Part shown: positions 52,457-58,999 of the stretch, one piece after another
Layout of the letters: each line of letters begins with the position of its first letter
Position numbering within the stretch: position 1 is the stretch's first letter
Assembly (NCBI GenBank): GCA_009783265.1
Contig: WRHM01000001.1
Coordinates: 558,001-622,000 of the forward strand
Reading direction: 5' to 3'
DNA from: Oscillospiraceae bacterium
Lineage (GTDB): Bacteria; Bacillota; Clostridia; Oscillospirales; WRJC01
Length of the DNA: 64,000 nt
Notes under the pieces: generated by a model
What the model was told of the DNA's origin: nothing
What the model saw: only the letters and a program-made list of their open reading frames with translations
Database searches by the model: none
Program-made: the position numbers and the translations under genes

Positions 52457-52503
52457 ACCCTCTTTGATTTAAAGAGGGTGGCTCCGCAGAGCCGGGTGTT
52501 TTT
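52457..52503. repeat. GTGG-type element right of DUF559 gene
   Basis: ACCCTCTTTGATTTAAAGAGG, GTGG, CTCCGCAGAGCC, GGGTGTTTTT. With the copy at 52000 it brackets the DUF559 gene. Confidence 0.75.
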
Positions 52504-52550
52504 GTAAATATATAAACAAGACAATAAAAGTATTATATAAAATCAAGTGA

Positions 52551-53432
52551 ATGGGTGAACAAAAAATGCTTAAAGATTTATTTAAAAAGGCGAAATATAT
52601 ATCTGTGCCCATAGCGAAACGCGCAATAAACGAAATGGGCGACAAGGATAATATTCAGGATTATTTGATCTGCGCGAAATGCGAGAAGAAAATCTCGGCT
52701 GAAGAATATGAAAATTTATTAAAAGTCTGCCCCCTGTGCAGTCATCACACGAGGCTTTACGCGCCCGAACGCCTCGAATATACTATTGACGGCGGGACTT
52801 TTGAGGAAAAATATAATAATTTGCAGACGCTGAATCCATTGGAATTTGAGGGTTATCTCGAAAAAATAGAAAAATTGCAGAGGATAACTGGCCTTGACGA
52901 GGCGATTTTGACCGGCTTCGGCAAAATCGGCGATGAAAATACTGGCATAGGCATTATGGACAGCTCTTTTCTTATGGCTTCTATGGGGTCGGTCGTCGGG
53001 GAAAAACTGGCGCGGTTATTTGAAGAAGCGACGGAAAAAAGATTGCCGGTCGTTATATTCACGGCTTCGGGCGGCGCGAGAATGCACGAGGGGATAGTTT
53101 CTCTTATGCAGATGGCGAAAGTATCGGCGGCAGTGGGGCGGCATTCGGACGCGGGGCTTTTATATATAACAGTCCTGACCGACCCGACGACGGGCGGCGT
53201 GACTGCTTCTTTTGCGAGCCTCGGTGATATAATACTTGCCGAACCGGGCGCGATAGTTGGATTTACAGGGCGCAGGGTCATAGAGGGGACGATCGGGCAT
53301 AAACTGCCGGACGATTTCCAGACGGCTGAGTTTTTGCTTTCTCACGGATATATAGATAAAATCGTGCCGAGAATTGACATGAAAAAAACGCTGTCGATGT
53401 TATTGAAAATGCACATGAGAGGGGAGGGATAA
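52551..53432 (+). CDS. accD: acetyl-CoA carboxylase carboxyltransferase beta subunit
   Basis: 293 residues; ATG 52566 (MLKDLFKKAKYI) is an equally likely start. A four-Cys zinc ribbon (CAKCEKKISA ... CPLCSHH) is followed by the crotonase-like carboxyltransferase core FTASGGARMHEGIVSLMQMA and DPTTGGVTASFASLGDIILAE. Transfers CO2 from biotin to acetyl-CoA with AccA. Six bases separate it from accA. Confidence 0.95.
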   Translation: MGEQKMLKDLFKKAKYISVPIAKRAINEMGDKDNIQDYLICAKCEKKISAEEYENLLKVCPLCSHHTRLYAPERLEYTIDGGTFEEKYNNLQTLNPLEFEGYLEKIEKLQRITGLDEAILTGFGKIGDENTGIGIMDSSFLMASMGSVVGEKLARLFEEATEKRLPVVIFTASGGARMHEGIVSLMQMAKVSAAVGRHSDAGLLYITVLTDPTTGGVTASFASLGDIILAEPGAIVGFTGRRVIEGTIGHKLPDDFQTAEFLLSHGYIDKIVPRIDMKKTLSMLLKMHMRGEG

Positions 53433-53438
53433 AATTTT

Positions 53439-54278
53439 ATGGCAAACGAAGCAAATCAAATAATTTTAACGCCGAAAGAAGAAAATATAATAAAGCGTTA
53501 TGAAATATCAAAACATAAAAACAGGCCTACTGTTAATGATTATATCCCGAAAATATTCGAGGATTTTATTGAGCTTCACGGAGACAGGGGATATTCGGAC
53601 GACAAGGCTATTTTAACCGGGCTTGCGCGTTTTAACGGCGTTGCGGTGACTGTTATAGGACATGTAAAAGGCAAAAACACAAATGAAAATATCGAGGCTA
53701 ATTTCGGTATGCCGCACCCGGAAGGCTACAGGAAAGCCCTGCGCCAGATGCAGCAGGCAGAAAAGTTCAGGCGCGCTGTTATAAGTTTAATCGACACCCC
53801 CGGCGCGTATTGCGGGGTCGCCGCCGAGGAAAGAGGTCAGGGCGAAGCCATAGCGCGCAATCTTATGGAGATGTCGCGTCTGACAGTTCCCGTTATCGCG
53901 ATAATAACCGGAGAGGGGGCAAGCGGAGGGGCTTTGGGTATAGCGCAGGCAAATAAAGTTTTAATGCTTGAAAACGCGACTTATTCTGTCATATCGGCAA
54001 AAGGGTTCGCAAGTTTATTGTGGAAAGACCCGAAACGCGAAAAAGAAGCGATAATACGCCAGAAAATGACTTCTGAGGATTTGCTTGGGCTTGGTGTGAT
54101 CGACGGGATTATCCCGGAGCCTCCGGAAGGCGCGCATAAAGATATTGTTTTGACTGCCGCGGCGATAAAAGCCGCTCTTGAGGCAAATATCGCGCCCTTG
54201 CTAAAAATGTCGCCGGAGGAAATATATAATCAGAGATATAAAAAATTCAGGGATATAGGATTTTTTAACGAGACGTGA
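53439..54278 (+). CDS. accA: acetyl-CoA carboxylase carboxyltransferase alpha subunit
   Basis: 279 residues. RPTVNDYIPKIFEDFIELHG, FGMPHPEGYRKALRQMQQAE and GEGASGGALGIAQANKVLML are AccA signatures. Forms the A2D2 transferase with AccD. Ribosome site GGGGAGGGAT. Last gene of the main operon before a spacer to acpP. Confidence 0.95.
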   Translation: MANEANQIILTPKEENIIKRYEISKHKNRPTVNDYIPKIFEDFIELHGDRGYSDDKAILTGLARFNGVAVTVIGHVKGKNTNENIEANFGMPHPEGYRKALRQMQQAEKFRRAVISLIDTPGAYCGVAAEERGQGEAIARNLMEMSRLTVPVIAIITGEGASGGALGIAQANKVLMLENATYSVISAKGFASLLWKDPKREKEAIIRQKMTSEDLLGLGVIDGIIPEPPEGAHKDIVLTAAAIKAALEANIAPLLKMSPEEIYNQRYKKFRDIGFFNET

Positions 54279-54434
54279 TTTGGCGTTAATTATTAATTAT
54301 TAAATATTAAAAAATTGTAAATAATTGATTTTATTTGAATTTTGTGCAAAAATATATTTACTTTTGTTGATAATTTTTATATTATAGTGATTATAATGTT
54401 ATGATAAAAAATAAAAATCGGAGGTTTATACAAA

Positions 54435-54662
54435 ATGTTTGAACAAATAGTCGAAATTATATCAAAACAGCTTAAAGCAGATCCTGAGCAGATTACTCCC
54501 GAAACAAACATAATGGAAGATTTGGGCGCGGATTCTCTGGACGTCGTAGAGCTTCTCATGGCTATAGAAGAGACGTTCGGGGTTTCGGTACCGGACGAAG
54601 ATATTCCGGGCTTAAGGACGATAAAAGATATGGCGGATTATGTGGAAAGCCGTCAGGCGTAA
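54435..54662 (+). CDS. acpP: acyl carrier protein
   Basis: 75 residues. MEDLGADSLDVVELLMAIEE holds the phosphopantetheine serine (DSL). Carries growing acyl chains to FabD/F/G/H/Z. The 156-bp AT-rich gap upstream has TATAAT-like boxes (TTGATA and TTATAAT), so it likely has its own promoter, fitting the high need for ACP. Ribosome site GGAGG. Confidence 0.95.
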   Translation: MFEQIVEIISKQLKADPEQITPETNIMEDLGADSLDVVELLMAIEETFGVSVPDEDIPGLRTIKDMADYVESRQA

Positions 54663-54770
54663 AAATCAAAGATTATAAAATTATAGAAGATTATGCTTGA
54701 AATAAATAAAAATTTCTGATATAATATATATATAAATAATAACAGAAAAAATGATGTATAATATATTTAC

Positions 54771-55077
54771 AGCAAGTGCGAAAATAAAGCCGTACTAACC
54801 GGGGAGATAGCGGTGCCCTGTAACCTGCAACCCGCTACAGCAGGGGATAATTCCGTCAATTAGGGCTGTGCTTGTATGGACTGGGCTGTATTTTCTCATG
54901 ATGAAGAATGGGTCTCGCGCAATCGTGAGCCGTGAACCATGTCAGGCGGGGAACCGAGCAGCATTAAGCGGATTTCTTCGATGTGCCGCGAGGCTGCCTG
55001 TTCTGAATGGGAGGTATAGTGTCCGCGTATAATCTCATGTTCGAGTTGCGGTGTACGGTTTTATTTTCGCACTTGCT
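54771..55077 (+). ncRNA. ffs: signal recognition particle RNA, large Bacillus type
   Basis: AGCAAGTGCGAAAATAAA at the 5' end pairs with TTTATTTTCGCACTTGCT at the 3' end (helix 5). The S domain has GTCAGGCGGGGAACCGAGCAGCA, with the GGAA tetraloop on a CGG/CCG stem and the Ffh-binding A-rich bulge. The 5' Alu part includes GGTGCCCTGTAACCTGC. About 307 nt, the size of Bacillus scRNA. TATAAT at 54757. Position before dnaX-ybaB-recR is also as in Bacillus. A T-run follows. Confidence 0.9.
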
Positions 55078-55105
55078 TTTTTGTGCGATTAAACATAAAA
55101 ATTTA

Positions 55106-55155
55106 AGAGGTTGATAAAAAATGCCTGAGTATAAATATTTGTACAGAAAGCGATA
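55106..55155 (+). pseudogene. duplicated dnaX 5' end (11 codons)
   Basis: 23 bases including the ribosome site GAGGTTGATAAAAA and ATGCCTGA are identical to 55794-55816 at the real dnaX start. The copy reads MPEYKYLYRKR and stops, against MPEYKSLYIKWRPK in dnaX. It marks the left edge of the inserted toxin-antitoxin cassette. Confidence 0.8.
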
Positions 55156-55159
55156 AAAT

Positions 55160-55621
55160 ATGAAAAAATTGAAAATATATTTGGATACGAGTATTATCGG
55201 TTATTTATATCAGGAAACTCAGCCTGAAAAAATGTATGACACACAAAAATTATGGGAACAAATCAAAAATGGATTTTATGATGTTTTAATATCTAATCTG
55301 CTTTTGGAAGAACTGAGCAATAATCCTAACGAAGAAATAAAAAATAAGTTATTAGGTTTTTTGGCTGAAATAGATTATGAAATCGTATCGGTTACTCCGG
55401 AAATAGAAAGGCTTGCAATTATGATAATTTCACAGGGGATATTGACTAAAAAGAGTTATGTGGATTGTCTTCATATAGCAACGGCGGTTGTCAATGACTG
55501 CAATTTGCTCGTATCGTGGAATTTCAGGCATTTAGTAAATATTAAAACTATTAATGGAGTACGCGCTGTGTCAAATCTTGAGGGTTATAAAAGTATTGAT
55601 ATTATGCAGCCACATTATTAA
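55160..55621 (+). CDS. PIN-domain toxin
   Basis: 153 residues. IYLDTSIIGYL, LLLEELSNN, YVDCLHIATAVVNDCNLL, and VSWNFRHLVN give the acidic residues of a PIN RNase site (Asp8, Glu, Asp, Asn-rich end). PIN toxins of type II systems cut tRNA or mRNA. The partner is the small helical gene directly downstream. The pair sits exactly between a duplicated dnaX start and dnaX itself. Confidence 0.88.
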   Translation: MKKLKIYLDTSIIGYLYQETQPEKMYDTQKLWEQIKNGFYDVLISNLLLEELSNNPNEEIKNKLLGFLAEIDYEIVSVTPEIERLAIMIISQGILTKKSYVDCLHIATAVVNDCNLLVSWNFRHLVNIKTINGVRAVSNLEGYKSIDIMQPHY

Positions 55622-55642
55622 TTCAGGAGGGGGAAGAATGAT

Positions 55643-55816
55643 ATGTCTATACAGGAAATCTGGAAGATAAAAGAGAGCTTGAGCGAAAAATTTTGGGGAA
55701 AATCAGCAGATGATATTAACAATATGATTAAACCTGATGTTGATGACATGAAACGCAGGATTGATGAATTGCGAAGAAAGAACGCGGAAAAACAGAGGTT
55801 GATAAAAAATGCCTGA
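55643..55816 (+). CDS. antitoxin partner of PIN toxin (57 aa, not in ORF track)
   Basis: ATG 55643 (behind AGGAGGGGGAAG) gives MSIQEIWKIKESLSEKFWGK and a Lys/Arg-rich helical tail ending KQRLIKNA. Its stop overlaps the first codons of dnaX by 8 bases: the dnaX ribosome site is read as part of its C-terminus. Small helical proteins with QEIxKIKExxS starts accompany PIN toxins. Length and position fit an antitoxin; unusually, it follows the toxin. Confidence 0.75.
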   Translation: MSIQEIWKIKESLSEKFWGKSADDINNMIKPDVDDMKRRIDELRRKNAEKQRLIKNA

Positions 55817-57410
55817 ATACAAATCTTTATATATAAAATGGCGGCCGAAAATATTTACGGACGTTTACGGTCAGGAGCATATCACAAAAGTCCTGCAGAA
55901 TCAGGTCGCAAATCAAAAAGTCTCGCACGCCTATCTGTTCACCGGGACGAGGGGTACAGGCAAGACTACGTGCGCCAGAATACTGGCGAAAGCCGTAAAC
56001 TGCGAAAATCCCGATAACGGCAATCCGTGCAATAAATGCGAAACATGCACGGGAATCGAGAGCGGCAGGATTATCGACGTTATAGAGATAGACGCAGCTT
56101 CAAACAACGGGGTCGAGAATATACGCGATATACGCGACGACGTAGCGTTTACCCCCGGCGGCGCGGATAAAAAAGTTTATATAATAGACGAAGTTCACAT
56201 GATGTCAACGTCGGCTTTTAACGCTTTTCTTAAAACCCTTGAAGAGCCGCCGGCGCATATAATTTTTATACTTGCTACTACTGAGATAAATAAAGTCCCC
56301 GCGACTATATTGTCAAGATGCCAGCGGCATGATTTCAAAAGAATTTCCCCGGAAATAATCGCGCAGAGATTAAATTATGTCTGCAAAGAAGAAAATATAG
56401 AAATAGAAGAAAAAGCCGTGGATTTGATTTCGAGATTATCAGGCGGGGCATTGCGCGACGCTTTGAGCATCCTCGAAACGTGTTCAACCGTAGGGCGCGG
56501 CGACCCCGGTGCGCCGGAAGATAAATCAAATAATGAAATCATAACTTTTGAATATGTTTCTAAAGTTTCGGGATATTTTGACACAGAAAAAATGGTGAGT
56601 TTATGCGTGCGCATAAAAGACGGCGACGCTGAAAACGCCCTGCGTATTTTCTGGGAAATGTATGATAATTCTTTAGATTGCAATAATTTTTGCATGTCTC
56701 TGTTGGAGATGTTCAGGAATATTGAGGTTGCGAAAATTATACAGGAGCCGCTGCAGTATATAAATTTAGAGAAAAGCGAAGCCGAAAAGATTATCGAAAT
56801 AGCGAAAGGATTTGATAGTACTGAACTTTTGAGGTGCAATACTCTTATAAGCGAAGTTATAATAAATCTGGGAAGATATACAGTGAATAAAAGAGTCGCG
56901 GTCGAAGTTATGCTGGTCGAGATGTGCATGGAAAACGTGAATAAATTTGCAGGGCGCGACGCCCCCGGCGCACCGCAGCAACCCCCGTCAACTTCGTTGA
57001 CACCCCCTTCTGAGGAGGGGGTTTCTGCCGATTTTGCCAACCCTCTGCCCCCTTTCCAGAAGGGGGTGCCGTCCGCAGACGGCGGGGGTTGGGAAACCAA
57101 ACCCCGGAGATATTTTGATAAATACGCCGATTTAATCGAGGAAGTGAGCAAAGAAAACAAGATGATAGTGCCGTATTTAAAAAGCGGGAAATGCATAATC
57201 GACGGCGCGGTGAAAAAAGTTATAATATATGTAGACAGCGAATTTAAGGCAAATATTTTAAAAGACGAAAAAAATCTCTCTGTTATACAGAATAATTTGA
57301 TTAAATTTACAGGTCGGGAATATTCGGCTGTCATCGAACTGCAAAAAACAGAAAATCCGGAAGATAACAATAAAAACAGTATAGACGATATAATAAACAG
57401 CGCGAAATAA
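55809..57410 (+). CDS. dnaX: DNA polymerase III subunit gamma/tau
   Basis: 533 residues. Walker A TGTRGTGKTTCARI, zinc site CENPDNGNPCNKCETC, Walker B IIDEVHMMS, sensor ATILSRCQRHDFKR. The clamp-loader ATPase. GTAG palindromes are translated at ~227-236 (VGRGDPGAP) and ~380-389 (AGRDAPGAP), the second joined to an inverted pair of GTGG-type elements (to ~428: QPPSTSLTPPSEEG ... PLPPFQKGVPSADGGG), between the ATPase/domain III part and the tail. The start codon overlaps the antitoxin gene. Confidence 0.95.
   Translation: MPEYKSLYIKWRPKIFTDVYGQEHITKVLQNQVANQKVSHAYLFTGTRGTGKTTCARILAKAVNCENPDNGNPCNKCETCTGIESGRIIDVIEIDAASNNGVENIRDIRDDVAFTPGGADKKVYIIDEVHMMSTSAFNAFLKTLEEPPAHIIFILATTEINKVPATILSRCQRHDFKRISPEIIAQRLNYVCKEENIEIEEKAVDLISRLSGGALRDALSILETCSTVGRGDPGAPEDKSNNEIITFEYVSKVSGYFDTEKMVSLCVRIKDGDAENALRIFWEMYDNSLDCNNFCMSLLEMFRNIEVAKIIQEPLQYINLEKSEAEKIIEIAKGFDSTELLRCNTLISEVIINLGRYTVNKRVAVEVMLVEMCMENVNKFAGRDAPGAPQQPPSTSLTPPSEEGVSADFANPLPPFQKGVPSADGGGWETKPRRYFDKYADLIEEVSKENKMIVPYLKSGKCIIDGAVKKVIIYVDSEFKANILKDEKNLSVIQNNLIKFTGREYSAVIELQKTENPEDNNKNSIDDIINSAK
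56490..56516. repeat. 27-bp GTAG palindrome in dnaX
   Basis: GTAGGGCGCGGCGACC...GGTGCGCCG, translated VGRGDPGAP. Confidence 0.85.
56949..57092. repeat. compound repeat block in dnaX
   Basis: A GTAG-type core (56949-56975, here GCAG) is followed by two GTGG-type elements in opposite directions (CAACCCCCGTCAACTTCG ... GACGGCGGGGGTTGG). About 48 codons, all in frame. Confidence 0.8.
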
Positions 57411-57464
57411 AATATATAAAATTAAATTTAATAAACTTAAATATACAGGAGGAAATATTAAAAA

Positions 57465-57821
57465 ATGAAAGCGAGAATACCCGATTCGATGAGGGGCGGT
57501 CCGCAGAATATGCAGGGCATGTTGAAACAGGCGCAGAAAATGCAGGACGATATGGCTGAATTGCAGGAAGAGCTTGATTCGCGCGAATATGAAGTGTCAG
57601 CCGGGGGCGGGGTCGTGACTATAAAAATCAACGGCAAAAAAGAAGTGCAGTCAATAGATATAAAGCCTGAAATAGTTGACCCTGACGACATAGAGATTTT
57701 ATCTGATATTTTGATTGCCGGAATCAACGAGGCTATAAGAAAAGTCGAGGATACAAATAACGAAGAAATGGGAAAGATAACCGGAGGGCTTAATCTTCCG
57801 GGTATGCCGGGGTTGTTTTAA
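57465..57821 (+). CDS. ybaB: YbaB/EbfC nucleoid-associated protein
   Basis: 118 residues. MQGMLKQAQKMQDDMAELQE, then YEVSAGGGVVTIKINGKKEV are the family signature. A small dimeric DNA-binding protein encoded with dnaX and recR in most bacteria. Ribosome site AGGAGG. Confidence 0.93.
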   Translation: MKARIPDSMRGGPQNMQGMLKQAQKMQDDMAELQEELDSREYEVSAGGGVVTIKINGKKEVQSIDIKPEIVDPDDIEILSDILIAGINEAIRKVEDTNNEEMGKITGGLNLPGMPGLF

Positions 57822-57827
57822 ATTTTT

Positions 57828-57912
57828 GTAGGGAACGCCGCCCTCGGCGTTCCGCGAATATAATTTTACGTTAATTTTTTATCAGCGGAACGCCGAGGGC
57901 GGCGTTCCCTAC
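57828..57912. repeat. inverted pair of GTAG palindromes (REPIN-like)
   Basis: GTAGGGAACGCCGCCC...CGTTCCG and its exact inverted copy, ~31 bp apart, filling the ybaB-recR gap. Confidence 0.85.
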
Positions 57913-57940
57913 AATATTAAATTTTGAGGTTGTTTTAATT

Positions 57941-58636
57941 ATGAGCGGATATTCGCCGACGCTTGAAGCGTTAATAGAAAAATTCAGGTCTCTGCCGGGG
58001 ATCGGCGGCAAAACTGCCGTAAGGCTCGCCTTTCACATGTTAAACGCAAATGAAGAGTATGTCAGTGATTTCGCAGAGTGTATTTTGGCGGCAAAATCGA
58101 GGATAACAGTCTGCAAAGTGTGCCAGAATATTTCGGACGAGGAGATATGCCCGGTCTGTTCTGATATGAGCAGGGACCACGGGCTTATCTGCGTTGTCGA
58201 GAGCGCGAAAGATATTTTAACTTTCGAGAGGGTAAAAGAATACAACGGGGTATATCATGTATTGCACGGGCTGATTTCGCCTATGGACGGGATAAACGCC
58301 GAAGATATACGCGTAAAAGAACTGATAAGCCGTATAACCGGCGTGAATTTTAACCGGAATGTAGGGGACGGCGTTCTTGACGTCCCGCAGGACGGGGAAC
58401 CCGACGAAATGGCTGAGATATATAACGAGATCGCGAAAACAAAAGTAAACGAGATAATTCTCGCGACAAACTCAAATGTCGAGGGTGAAGTGACTGCTAC
58501 ATACATATCAAAATTAGTAAAGCCGTTCGGGGTCATAACTTCAAGATTGGCGTATGGGATACCGGTGGGCGGCGAGCTTGAATATGCCGACGCTATGACT
58601 TTGTTTAAGGCGTTGGAGGGACGCAGGGAGATATAA
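57941..58636 (+). CDS. recR: recombination protein RecR
   Basis: 231 residues. FRSLPGIGGKTAVRLAFHML (helix-hairpin-helix), zinc knuckle CKVCQNISDEEICPVC, and Toprim ICVVESAKDILTFE with GEVTATYISKL. Longer than the usual ~198 because of extra residues around 133-155, including a GTAG palindrome read VGDGVLDVPQ, inside the Toprim domain. Works with RecO in gap repair. Weak GAGGT ribosome site. Confidence 0.93.
   Translation: MSGYSPTLEALIEKFRSLPGIGGKTAVRLAFHMLNANEEYVSDFAECILAAKSRITVCKVCQNISDEEICPVCSDMSRDHGLICVVESAKDILTFERVKEYNGVYHVLHGLISPMDGINAEDIRVKELISRITGVNFNRNVGDGVLDVPQDGEPDEMAEIYNEIAKTKVNEIILATNSNVEGEVTATYISKLVKPFGVITSRLAYGIPVGGELEYADAMTLFKALEGRREI
58361..58387. repeat. 27-bp GTAG palindrome in recR
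   Basis: GTAGGGGACGGCGTTC...GACGTCCCG, translated VGDGVLDVP. Confidence 0.8.
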
Positions 58637-58680
58637 GTTAATTAATGTAGGGATTTTATATAATATACGGGGTATGAACC

Positions 58681-58755
58681 GTAGGGCACGACCACTGGGC
58701 GTGCCGCAAATTTACGCCAATACCGGACGCGGCACGTCGGGTCGTCGTGCCCTAC
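58681..58755. repeat. inverted pair of GTAG palindromes (REPIN-like)
   Basis: GTAGGGCACGACCACTGG...GTGCCG and the inverted copy ending GTCGTGCCCTAC, ~23 bp apart, between recR and the small ORF. Confidence 0.85.
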
Positions 58756-58809
58756 AAGCAACACTTCCACTAATAAGCATTTTCTTCGTATAGGTAAGAA
58801 AAAATTTTA

Positions 58810-58974
58810 ATGGAAATAGAATATAAAAAAGAATTTATAAAAAAATTAATAAAGTCATGGGATCCGGATTTTACAAAATTGACCTCAAAAGAATTGGAAA
58901 AGCCTGAATCGGCAAAAAAAACTGAAAGTATAAACGCCACAAATATTGATTGGGATAATTTTTATAAATATTAA
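58810..58974 (+). CDS. small ORF upstream of recD2 (54 aa, not in ORF track)
   Basis: MEIEYKKEFIKKLIKSWDPD, then a Lys/Glu/Ser-rich middle and NIDWDNFYKY end. Charged and probably helical, ending 26 bp before recD2. The ribosome site is weak (AGGTAAG, distant). It could be a short regulatory or antitoxin-like protein, or chance; no family recognised. Confidence 0.4.
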   Translation: MEIEYKKEFIKKLIKSWDPDFTKLTSKELEKPESAKKTESINATNIDWDNFYKY

Positions 58975-58999
58975 AAACAAAACAGGTCATAAAAATCTT

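Noticed and set aside
54771-55077. Structured region with many conserved-looking stems, first considered as a group II intron or riboswitch
   Set aside because: The paired ends, the GTCAGG...GGAA...AGCAGCA S-domain and the position before dnaX identify it as SRP RNA; there is no intron-encoded protein or intron domain V.
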